DNA of 64,000 bases from Amphibalanus amphitrite (taxonomy: Eukaryota > Arthropoda > Thecostraca > Balanomorpha > Balanidae): the NCBI RefSeq assembly GCF_019059575.1, contig NW_024881501.1, positions 2,155,001 to 2,219,000 of the forward strand, written 5' to 3'. A program made the position numbers and the translations under genes. Positions 44,965 through 57,596 of the stretch are shown here, one piece after another. The notes beneath the pieces were generated by a model that worked only from the letters and a program-made list of their open reading frames with translations, ran no database searches and was not told the origin of the DNA. The first letter of the stretch is position 1; every line of letters starts with the position of its first letter.

Positions 44965-45980
44965 TTAACCCGCGCACCGACGGGGGTCTGCGCCAACTTC
45001 GTACCGACGGGGGGGCGGATGACCGCCCCCCCCCCCCGAGATCTCGAGAACGAAGCAAGAATCAAGATAGCGACAAGCAGTAAACGGCATCGGATACGCA
45101 CGGACAAGCTCTACAATTTTTACACAGGTCATTTTCAGGTCAGGTCAAAGATGACGTCACAGGGGTCAAAAAAGTCAAAATGGCGGCGCTATATATGGAG
45201 AGAGTTTTTCTCTAATAACTTTCGAATTAGTCAAGATAGGAACAAACTAAGGGCATCATCGTAATCCTCTCGTCAATTCGCATCGAATGATATATATGTT
45301 GACCTCGAAAGGTCAAGGTCAAAGGTTGACCTCAGGTCACGTGACCTCGAGGTCATCATGTATATCATTTGATGCGTCTTGACGAGCTGAACACAATGAG
45401 ACCATCCTCGCGTCTGTATCTTGTTCCTGTACGGAGTTATTGGCCAAAAACCTTTGGTGACCTTTGATGACGTCACATGACCTCACAGCTGCCCAACAGC
45501 AAAACAGACCTCAAGGTAGTGAAGGTTGATCGTATATGAAGTCATGTATGGTATATGGGGCCATTCCGACCCGTTTTAGTGGTAAAAACAGGGAGTTGAT
45601 TTTTCCCCCATTGACTTATAATGGGGAGGTCGCGAAATTGACCTGACCTTAGGTCACCGATATCAAAATTCCGAGATACATAAATTGTAGCTACTAATGA
45701 CCTAATAACATCCTGCGACTTTCAAAGGCCTCCGACATCTACTGTAGCTCTGGCACGGTGACAAAGTTGCAAAAAAGTGACTTGAGGTTGGGTCATTCAA
45801 AGTGACCTGGTGACCTGACCTTCAAAGGTAGGAGGTTCAAACTTGCACACCATATGTAAAGTTGATGAGGGAATAGTCATACCAAATTTCGCGGCGCTAC
45901 GCGCCGCGGTTTTCCCGCTATTTGCGAAAACCCTCAGGGGGGCGGATATCCGCCCCCCCCCCCGTCGGTGCGCGGGTTAA
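44965..45980. mobile_element. piggyBac-like MITE, family 3, copy 2
   Basis: TTAA at 44965-44968 and 45977-45980. Long left end CCCGCGCACCGACGGGGG with ACCGACGGGGG repeated 27 nt later; GCGGATGACCGC hairpin. Short right end with GCGGATATCCGC then CGTCGGTGCGCGGG. Core CCATTGACTTATAATGG at 45608-45624. It retains the GCGGCGCTACGCGCCGC hairpin near 45893 that copy 1 lacks. Non-coding. Confidence 0.9.
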
Positions 45981-46045
45981 GCTGCGGGCTGGCTTTGAAT
46001 GGAGTTGGGTCTTTGGGAGTGATATGAGTTTTTATTGAACGCCCT

Positions 46046-46890
46046 ATAAAAAGAACATAGGTTAAATTCGGATTCAATTCGAATCGGAGCGACAAACGGT
46101 AAACGGTGTTTGATAGTTCGTTGAAAGACCTACAACTTTTATAAATAACTTTATTGGTTCAGGTCAATATTGAGGTCACCAGAGCCCAGAGGTCATCAAA
46201 AATAAAATGTTTGCAACAGATACTCGTACTTGCATGACCTTGATAGGTCAACTTCAAAATTTGGCCTAGAATGGTCACACTGGATACCAATCAACGCGTC
46301 ATGACTAGACAAACAGCTTGGTACCATTTTCAAGTCTTTAGCACCATCATGTCGTGATTTATTGGATAAAAACTATTGATGACGTCACATGACCTCAGAT
46401 GACCCTTCCCGGTGCCCCTATCAGTAAATGGCATCAGGGTCATTGCAGAGCAGATAATCTGTCAGAATCCTGAAAGCATTAGGTGGTTTTGACTCGTTTG
46501 CTCGAAGCAGGACGCATTTAAATATTTTCCCGTAGGCTTGTAATGTAAAGATGACGACTCTGACCAGTCCTCAGGTCACTGATATAAAAAATTATGAGAT
46601 ATGCAAATTACACATACCTACTGGTACTGTAATGAAAACCTGAATAGAGGAAATCGTTCCGTGAAAAAACTTCAGCTCTGACGTGGTTGCAAACTTTTCT
46701 TAGGTGGGGTCAACAACCCCGCTCTGGTGACCTGGCCTGACCTGAATCAGCATTTTTTTCTTTTTTGCTGAAATGTGCGCAATGAATGTTTAGAAAAAGT
46801 CAGTGACCATGAACTAAATATCTTGCAGCGTTTGGCAATGGCACAAAAAAACCTGAGTGGGCCTCCCCCCCCCCCCTTTAGCGCTCCGCT
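46046..46890. mobile_element. Degenerate family 3-like MITE
   Basis: GGAGCGACAAACGGTAAACGG, GACGTCACATGACCTC and CTGATATAAAAAATTATGAG follow the family 3 interior in order, ending at a C-run near 46866. Terminal repeats are not recognisable. It lies directly beyond family 3 copy 2 and is older. Confidence 0.6.
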
Positions 46891-47094
46891 TCTAGACTAG
46901 CGGGTGGTCATGGTGCACCCTGGCTGGGAGAGGGCGCCGCCTCCGCCGCACCTGCCGTGCACCCCTGAACCGCTTTTGTTTGTGTGTATGTGCAGTGTGC
47001 ACACACTATACATTAGGTCAGCGGAGCAGGCACTGATTGCTTTCCGGGGGGTCCGCGGATCGCCTGCCAGCATCCCTCTGATCAGCTGTCGACC

Positions 47095-47365
47095 TGCACA
47101 AGCTGCGTCAGGTGGGGCTGGCAGGCTGTGTTATACCCGCGTCAGGAGGGGCTGACAGGCTGTGTTATACCCGCGTCAGGAGGGGCTGACAGGCTGTGTT
47201 ATACCCGCGTCAGGTGGGGCTGGCAGACTGTGTTATAGCCGCGTCAGGTGGGGCTGGCAGGCTGTGTTATACCCGCGTCAGGAGGGGCTGACAGGCTGTG
47301 TTATACCCGCGTCAGGAGGGGCTGACAGGCTGTGTTATACCCGCGTCAGGAGGGCTGGCAGGCTT
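47095..47365. repeat. 34-bp minisatellite, about 8 units
   Basis: Units AGGCTGTGTTATACCCGCGT then CAGGAGGGGCTGAC, 34 bp apart. Confidence 0.93.
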
Positions 47366-48275
47366 TGTTATATAGCCACGTCTGGCAGGCCCTGGGGGCT
47401 GGCTTCTCTAACGAAGCCAGAAGCTTTGGATGGCTTTACAGTACAGAGGAGTCATCAATATGGTGATGACATCTGTCTGGCTCGTAAGCGATAGGCGCTG
47501 CAGCTGTGATTTATTATTCTACCAGCACATGCACCATATCTGATATTTCTGCCTCCCCCCACCAGCCCCACCTTGTTTACAGCTCGAGATTGCCAAACCA
47601 TCTTCAGCTCGTGCGCAATGTGGTTCGGGGTGTGTGCCCCCCCCCCCCACACACACACACACACACACTGTGGGACAATGGAGACAGGGCAGTGCCGGGC
47701 TCGGGACCGTGGGATGGGGACAGCCGCCGCGCCGGCGGGGTGCCTGGTCGGGCGGGCGCTGTCTCTGGCCGCGCTCGGTCGGTCTGCTGTCCGGCGGGCA
47801 GGGGCGGGGCCCGTGACCCACCCCGGGTCAGCCAGCCCCGGTGACCTGACAGCGCTCCTCCGAGCCCGGAGACCCGGGCGAGGAGTGTCAGCCACCTCAG
47901 CCACCCCTTCCGGGCACCGATGTCAGGATTACACGGCTGACCAACGACCGAATCAAGTGCTTTGGACGAGAGAAACCGGCCAGCGGACAGGCCTGGCTTT
48001 AACACCTACCAATTACGCGCTTCAACTAAGGATCAAGCTTAGCTCAGTACCCGGATGCATATGCGGGGCTGCACCTAAGCAGCACTTAATCTTCGGCCCA
48101 CTCTTACAGCAGACCATGCATATGCATGCATTGCCTTCTTAGGAAAACATGCCAGCAGTTGTCGACCGTCATGCGGCAAACAGCTAATCTTCGTTCAGTT
48201 GGTAAGTGGGCGGCGGGTTCGGCACGCATCCTACCGCTGCGCGCTACCTGTATGTGCGTTACTATCAGACATGGC
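47366..48275. other. Unannotated non-coding
   Basis: Contains a C-run followed by (CA)n at about 47638-47669. No gene recognised. Confidence 0.3.
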
Positions 48276-48435
48276 CATGGATCCGAGAAAATGGATCGGA
48301 GATCTGATCCCACGAATCCTGATGTTGGATCCAATTGGATCATAGATCCAGCTCTTTAATTCATCGAGAGATCCGTAGAGATCATAGATCCAAGTCTTTT
48401 TTTGCTTGAGATCCAGTGAGATCATAGATCCTCGC
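48276..48435. repeat. GATC-rich degenerate tandem repeat
   Basis: About three units of 40-50 bp around GAGATCATAGATCCA, preceded by further GATC motifs (TGGATCGGAGATCTGATCC). More than ten GATC sites occur in 160 bp. Confidence 0.75.
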
Positions 48436-49837
48436 TTATTTTAGTCAACACAGAAACCCAAAAAATCACTTGTTGCATTGCAACTCACAATCGTTCTGTT
48501 TCAGTGATTCTATGTGATTTTACGTCGTTATGATTGCGCGACCCAACAAACACACCCGGACGGTCGTCGATGGCCGGGCGCGTCAGTTGAAACGATGGCA
48601 CATACCGTGGGACCGTGCTGGGTCGAGGAATATTGGTAGGGAAAATTAGGATCGCTTCAAATCGCGTGTTTGAGCAATTTAGGACTTATATAAGTAGGGA
48701 GAGTGAAATTTTCACTGGACTGGAGAGTCATGGCAGGTGTCAGAACATTCCTATTTACTACCGTGTGTTTACTATGCGCAGGACTGGACCGGAGAGCCTC
48801 CAGCTGGCAGCCGGCGCGTTTCTCTGCGGCTGAGGTCTAAGGACGGCGTGCCCGGGGGGCTGTGTGTATAGGCGGCGGTCCGGTCCGGTCGGCCGGCCGC
48901 GTCCGGTTTCCGTTAGGCGACAAATGATGATGCCCTGACGAGCGGCGGGTCGCCCGGGTCGGCAGCAATTGGGACTGGAGCCCTCTCCAAACAGCACAGA
49001 CTCCGAGCGGTTTGAGGTCACAGCTAAATCCCACTCATCAGAATCGCTTCGGGGCGGCCTCAGTGCGGGCGGGGTCACGGCCCGGAACTCTCCGCGATGG
49101 GAACAGAGCCGGTAAATGGGTCGCCGCCCAACACACACACACAGAGCCAGTCGTACGCACCGACTCATTATCCGCCTGGGCTCGTGTTCTATGGATCTCA
49201 GCATCGAGAAAGGCGATAAGGCCCCCATTAGCTGTCATGTAGCCCTGCCACAGCCGACACGAGTGCTTTCCTTCGTTTTCTCTGGCGGTGCGGCGGCGTC
49301 CATGACCCCATGTGGTCGGACACAAAATAACAACACTGTGTCCGCCCGTGCAGCCGTGCACAGCCCGGCGGAGCTTTGCAGCCATGCCCCTTATTGAGCC
49401 GTGCCCCATTGTGCTGTCCTATTTTACCATCCTCATGAATCTTGAGCGGTAGCCAGCCTGTGTGACTGAGTGGCGACGTCTGAACTCCGAGTTTGGGCCG
49501 CTGACCTCAGCACCCATCGACACCTGGGTCATTTAGGGGCGCCTTTTGGTCATTTGTAGCCTATTTACATAATAAGCAAACTATCTGCGCTGTTGCCATA
49601 TACCTATGTTTATTGTATAATAGGAAAATTGATTTTAATCGCGAGCAAGATAAATGTTCTTGTTCTTGTTCTTGATGTTCTTGTTGTAGGCATTCATGGG
49701 ATGATTTTATGGCATTTGCATTTTCTATTCACTTGAAAAACAACATTTTCAACAGCTTTAGTTGCATACAAAAGTATTCAACAAAAAAAGATATACCTGC
49801 TTTCTTAGAACAGTGTTGCCCAACTCTTCAGTCGCTA
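48436..49837. other. Unannotated non-coding
   Basis: No gene. A short TTCTTG-type repeat at about 49652-49685 could be a retrotransposon tail, but nothing upstream supports it. Confidence 0.3.
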
Positions 49838-51239
<1,402 letters not shown>

Positions 51240-51404
51240 AGCCGGTCTAACGTAAACTTTGCTCTTGATATTGCCTTGGGCCGGAATAACATAGCCGGCA
51301 TTAAAGTAAAGTAAAACGGAAGATCTGGCTAATTGCCAGCTAGTAACTTCCCTCTACCCCGACTAGGGCTGTAGCCCGTCGGGAGCAAAATTAAAAAAAA
51401 AAAA
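51240..51404 (+). mobile_element. Possible poly(A)-ended retroposon 3' end
   Basis: A small stem GACTAGGGCTGTAGCCCGTC is followed by GGGAGCAAAATT and a 12-nt A-run at about 51392-51404. This resembles the 3' end of a poly(A)-tailed LINE or SINE. No coding part is attached. Confidence 0.35.
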
Positions 51405-53690
51405 CACCAATTCGGCTTGTATTTGCTGATATGGGTGGCCAGATATCATTTGGTGTAAAGAGTGGTGTTTCGCAGACCGCACAGTTTTACTCAGTCCGAT
51501 GTTGCTCCCAGCTGCAGCGGTGTTGTTTTTCACACCCGCTCCCCGGAGGGTCCGGACGACCATTATAGTCCCTCCCGTGTGACTGGGCACAGAGTAGTCG
51601 ACATCGCGGTGCAATGGAAGAACGTCACGCAGGGCATTGCCACAGAGGCGAACACTGAGAATTGGACCGAGAATGACTGTTCAGATGCGAGCTGCAGTGG
51701 AAATCGCTCCCACAAATAGGGTGTGATTAGGCTTTGTAAGTGTTGATGCCGCCACTTGGTAATGACTGCACTGGGAGCTACTGCCGTCCGTAAGTACACG
51801 GCGGGCCATCCATCAGTCAGTGCCGGTCACCGGTACAACGGTGTACGTCCGTGCATATGGCGGATCATCCGTCTGTCGGCTCAGCGGTATACCTGCGGGA
51901 CGCCACAGAAAGTGTTACCTACTCAGGGGCGCCGGCGCAGTGGTATACGGTATGTGTTACTCAGGGGCGCCGGCGCAGTGGTACTATATACGGTATGTGT
52001 TACTCGGGGGCGCCGGCGCCGGTCGGCCTGTCCGGAAAGGCGGTGCGCCGTCACCTACACCGCCGGAGAGGCGGCGCGACATCACCCGGCGCGGCCTCCT
52101 GTCGCGGCCTCCTGTCGCGGGCGGCGCGGCGGCGCGGGGGCGGCGGATTGACCACAGCACGGCAGACCCTCTCGGAGGGCAGCGACTCGGCAATAGCTAA
52201 AGACTGTCCCCGACGCGCTGCTGGCTGGCCGAGTGTCTTTCAGCCGGTCTCTGGGCGCATCCAAATGTCCCAGCAGATACCACCGATTTGGGCACCGATA
52301 TACCACCGAGATAACACCGATTTTGGCCGCCCTGACTGGGTTCCTGATGTCATCGGACAGCAGGGAGGTATCGCTCGCGTGACTGCGAGGGCAATGTGTG
52401 GTCTGCTCTGCCCCCCCCCCCCCGCCCCCCAGGCCTGTAGCTACTGAGCGACTTTGAGGTGAAATCTGACGAGCCACCGTGTGTCATCGGAGCGAGTCGA
52501 CATGGGCTGCATTTCCCGCCAAAACGCCGGATACCCTGGATGTTCGCGGCAACTTTTCATTGCACGGATGAAGTTGGATAAAACTTCGTGGATTGGCGTG
52601 GATTGGCGAAGGCACTTTGCCTTCGCAATGCAAAGCAGGGGTGAAGAATTATCTCAGCGCCACTGTTAAAGGCGGAACACAGTCGCGTGGACAGCAGTGC
52701 TGCTGAGGAAGCGTGTTCTAGTACTTCGCTTTTCAGTAAGTTGGGGGTACCTTTCGGTCATTACTGAAAAGCACCCCTTAAAATTTTCACAACGTTCCAC
52801 CTATGATGCAAATTGCAAAGTGTTTTGTCATGTAAATATTTGAGATATTCATCACTGTCTCGTAGCGCACTGATTCATCGCGGACAGAAGCTGTTGTAAG
52901 TACATGCGTCACGCCGTCTGACTTCATCTAGGACGCGCCTTTGACGGGCAGCCATCAGCGAGCATGAACCGAGCAGGCCTGCAGGCTGACTTGCAAGCAT
53001 CAACTGGATATGGGGCAGCAGAACCTACGACCCACGGGGTCCTGTATGAGCCTATTGCGCCACAGAATGTCCAACTGCTGGATACGGCAGACGTCACACT
53101 GGTTCTGTGACAGATCACGTCATCTGACGACGACAACAGATCGCGACAGCCCGAGGCGATGACAGGTCACAGGTCACGGCGATTTCAGTCCCCTCTGAGC
53201 TTCACACCAACTTTTCTATCGGACTCATTGAGTTTAGTTTTGCCAGTGGCGCTTAAAGAAACGCACGTGCTGGATTTCTTATTTGAACGCTCTGAAGTCT
53301 GAGACCTATCAGTAAAAACGTGAGCTACTGCAAAGAGAAAAAAACAGAATACACTGGAATCATTTCGAAATGCTTCCGTGTCATTCCTAACGTTTCCACC
53401 ATAGCCTTGCTTTTATTCAAAATTTAGTACGAATGTGTCCACATCCAGCCGGTGACATCCTGAGATCGGAATCACGGCAGCTATGAGGCTGTGGTGCTCC
53501 TCAGCGTCTCCGACGGACCGATACCTAATTTCTGCCAAAACACCATAATTTACAGCCAAATATTTGTAATGAATTCACTTAGCCTATCCTACCTAAAATC
53601 TTATACCGATATACCCCTCTGGTAGTCGGTAGACGCATTCAGCGCTGTTCTAGATTCTTCCAACTACCTTGGTTTTAGCAGCGCGTCTGG
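51405..53690. other. Unannotated non-coding
   Basis: GC-rich to about 52200 and mixed beyond. A small tandem repeat at 51920-52016 is listed separately. A hairpin GCGAAGGCACTTTGCCTTCGC lies near 52606. Confidence 0.3.
51920..52016. repeat. 38-43 bp tandem repeat, 2.5 units
   Basis: Units CTCAGGGGCGCCGGCGCAGT then GGTATACGGTATGTGTTA; the second unit has a 5-bp insertion. Confidence 0.85.
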
Positions 53691-55947
53691 AGCGTGATTC
53701 AGTCTCCGGGTGGTGTCCCGCCTGCCCCGGATGCTCCGGGCTCCGGGCTGCCTCCGGGTCAGGGGCGGAGCCGGACTCCCCTTCTCCGCGGGATTCCGCG
53801 AGTGCTGAGTGGGCGGGCACGGTGTCAGGGGGTCAGGAGCGAAAGTAGCGGTATACGGCCACTAGGATATGGTAATGCCGGCCCACGGGTAGCGCTATTC
53901 GCATTCCATCCTGCGGCATCAGTGCAGCTCCGCGAACTGTCGGCGTGCGGTGGGCTGGGCGGGACAGGGACGGCAGCGCTCCTCTGCGGGCTGCGGCCGC
54001 AGCTGGCGCCCGGGCGGGTAGGTGGTCGGTAGCTCCACGAACGGATACACGGACAGCGTTAACCCCCTATCCAATTACGCCAAACTTTCCCCAATATTTT
54101 CGGATGGAGGTAGATAGTGTATATGATGGTCCGAGTCATACAAACCGATTTCCATATGAAGCTGCCCACACCGCCCAGCCGAGCCGCCCACTTTTGAAGT
54201 GTACCACACGAGCCACCATGCATTTATTGACTTCCAATCATATTACATTTTTCATCAGCGCCGTGTCTGCCAGCTCTGCGGCCGTGTCGTTGTTGATGAG
54301 CAGAGGCGAGTGCACGTGTCCTAGTAACGGTAATTTTGGCCTTTGATCTGACATGTGGACTCTTCACTCAAGAACTATATGTTCTTACAGCTATATTACA
54401 ACCGCAGCCATCAGGTAGGCTGAGAATGAAAAAAAGAATAGAATCAAAAGTCAAAAAGTGCCTGCACTCGGCCAGTATGTATATGACGTCACTGATGAGG
54501 TGGCGACAGACGGCGTAGTGGCCCGAATGATACACACGTGGGCATTATTCGCGGCCGGGACAGCTTATTATGTCACCGCTGAGCAACAACCCAAAGTCAA
54601 CTATTGAGTGGCAGAGAAAACCGCGGAAACGCAAAACGAAGTAATCATCGGATTCCCATCAAGTGAAAATGGCGTCAGCTGTAATAATTGTTTGATGCGT
54701 TCCAGCTACAACTGAGAATTTCACTTATGGCCATCCGTCAGACACCTGACTAAAATCCACAGCAATCATTGCCTGTGTCTTGAGCCGGCCTGTCTGCCTC
54801 ACAGACGGCCGGAATGAACCATAACCGTGTGTCACATAGGTACATTGTGTGAAAGGCCTGACACGTGTGTCACTCCGATTGTGACCAAAACTTTCCGTGA
54901 TGTTTTGTGACCTACCTCAACTAGATTTGACCTCAAGCATAATGAGTAAAGTTTCGGTACCCGCACGGTGCTTTCGGCATGCATTTATGAGGGTGTAAGG
55001 CAGAATTGAGCCCGACGTGGTTTGTATAGCGGCCGTCAATACGCGGCCAGTGGACGTGTCCTATTCATGATAATTTTGGCTTTCACCTGACTTGTGGACT
55101 CATCAGTGACCTCGAGTTAAATAAAATTAGGTTTCCATTTTCCGTTACTATAGAGCGGCTATTTGAATTTTGGAAATCATAACACTTACTTTGGAGCTGG
55201 GATGGGATTCTCTAGAGCTCCACTAGCTCTCCTTCTAGTGACTCGCGCGATTAAATGTACCTCAGCCAATATATAAATATATCCCAGCCGCAGATTAAGC
55301 ACTAAATGAATAAAGGTTATCGTTTTGACGGCACGTTCCAAGGGGTACCGTCAACTGTTGCCCTTGTACGGTTGACTACAGAATGATAGTTCACACTTCA
55401 CAAGCTTTTAATTGACTGGGACGCTATAGTTCATACCACTTAGCACCCGGTTAAGAGTGTCAATGGTGAGCGTATAGAATGCACAGGACCAATTGCTGTG
55501 TTCCTGCAGCCTGTGAGCTACGCGCCACAGCCTGCCATTCCAGGCAACCAATAGCCGGAGAGAAACAAACTGTACTATAGCGATAGATTGTCCGGAAGAG
55601 TCCACCAATAGTCTAAACCGACGATTAGCTTGAAGTTTGGTCTGCAATTACTAGGTAGAATGAGAAAATCAACAGCGGGATGATGTACTGACAGCTGGTA
55701 AATCGCTAAAGCATTGCTGAATAGCAGCAAAAACTCGATAAGGTAGGGCAAAAAGTAGACGCGTCGATAAACAAGTCTGCGCTGAGTTGGCTTTGTAATA
55801 ACTGTAGAAACGATTCTAATCCAGTTCATGTCAATCATGTTCACCGAGCCCGTGTTTTTGTGGGAGGATCTTACACGACATCGCTAGGAGCTGTGCATTA
55901 GGCTTTAACTCAAGAGACCAGCTGTGACAGACAGTGCACAATAATAA
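53691..55947. other. Unannotated non-coding
   Basis: No gene. Two loosely similar stretches (about 54305-54375 and 55048-55115, GTGTCCTA...TAATTTTGGC...CTGACATGTGGACTC) suggest an old dispersed repeat. Confidence 0.3.
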
Positions 55948-56842
55948 TTAACCCTCGCATGTGTGCGGCGTTTGCCAGCTTCTAATGTGTAGGGGGGGGG
56001 GGGTCGGTTGGACCCCCCCCTTGCCGTTTGGCCCCTGATCGAGCTAGAGCCTCGCGGAAAAAACGAGCGTGTTGCCCGTGACGAGAGGAAGCCGATGATA
56101 CCCAATTTTAAGGTCCTAGGTCATTGGTTGACCTTCCAGGTCAGGTCAATGACCCAAAGTCGGGAAAATCGGGACCTGTTAGAAAGTCGTAAAGTGTGGC
56201 TGCTAAGGGGTTTTTCGGGGTGCTGATCACGAATATCGTGTTAGTTTTGATCACAGATGATGTCTTGAAGCATTTAGACCAGGTCGGGTCAGGTCAGGTC
56301 AGGTCAACCAGTAGGCGTCGTGACGTGTATTCGTAGTTCGTGTCAACCGCCTCTGACAGCTTCGTAACATGTTACGAAGTCACCAAAACTACTTCGTAAA
56401 TGTTCAAATGGTTGCTAAATTCGAATTCAGCTCCAAAAACTAGCCTAGAAACATGTAAAACTCGAAAAAGTGAACCGAGGTCACCCGAGGTCACCAAAGG
56501 TCAATGACCTGACCTGACCTTCAGGTGACCTTGACACACACGGGAGTAACATCAAATCACATGTTTGAACGTTTGAAACCACGAAAAGCTTGCAAACACG
56601 CGGCTAGTGCGAGCCGACATACGCGAAATCGCGATTCCGGCCAAACATGGTCTCCGAAAAGAGATCACAGGTCAAAGGTCATTTGGGTCAGGGTCATGAA
56701 ATTTTCAGGGTAGGTGTAAAATTAATCAATGCGAGGGTACTGAAAGTTTCGTTGCGATCGGCCGCGTTTTACACGATTTATTCGCGAAAAACCATGGGGG
56801 GGTCCATCCGACCCCCCCCCCCCCTACACATGCGAGGGTTAA
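55948..56842. mobile_element. piggyBac-like MITE, complete, CATGTGT ends
   Basis: TTAA at 55948-55951 and 56839-56842. The left is the long end: CCCTCGCATGTGTGCGG with TGTGTAGGGG 26 nt later, then a TCGGTTGGA hairpin. The right is the short end: TCCATCCGA hairpin and CCTACACATGCGAGGG. The interior is family 1 in reverse orientation, so this copy pairs a family 1 body with different terminal repeats. Confidence 0.9.
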
Positions 56843-57239
56843 TACCTGTTTTCAGTCACCGACCTTTTGCTGGATTCTAAAAATGGTACTCTTTTATTCC
56901 ACAAGAATATATTTTGATGCAAAAATATTAATAAGATGTGAAAATGTTGGTACCTACTCTGCGAACGGTAGGGTAAAACAAAATGGTTCATGAAGTGATT
57001 TGTAATCTTTTTGAAACATCCCTAAAATAATTTCGAAAAAAGTTTTAAATATAAGAAGTACAGGAAAACATCTGTTCCTAGAAAATCCCACCGTCTATGT
57101 ATAGAACCTGAAAGATGAATATTTCTGGCTTCGTTGCCACCTATGTGAAACAAGCTCATCATTCGTCGAGAACTTAACGCATGATGCTATTGTGCCATAT
57201 TTCCCAAACCGGCTAACATCTTAGGGCGTTGTTCGAGCT
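56843..57239. other. Unannotated non-coding
   Basis: AT-rich. Nothing recognised. Confidence 0.3.
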
Positions 57240-57596
57240 TCTTGTCATATCCCGCACCCTGCTGGGGAGTGTATGAACACCCCCCCCCCCCCCCCCGCGG
57301 TATTGCACAAATGCGCCGCTGTTTTGGCAAGCCTTATCATAATTTTTTTCTACACATTCTGTGAAAATTTTAGACCCAGGTATCTGAAGGTAGGTCACCA
57401 GGTCATGTCAAGTGACCTCATTTTATAAAGTCTCAATGCCTGCCATGGCTACACCGAGCGACCGATCACTTTGAAACATTCAGCAAGTGATAAGAGCAAT
57501 TTTTCAAAATGACCTTTTAAGGTCATATTATTGTTCACTCGACGCGTCTCAATGAGAGGAACACTTTGCTGGCAAAAGTAATGTCGTGGCTCTCTT

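Noticed and set aside
49652..49685. TTCTTG repeat as a LINE tail
   Set aside because: No adjoining LINE sequence on either side; more likely simple slippage.
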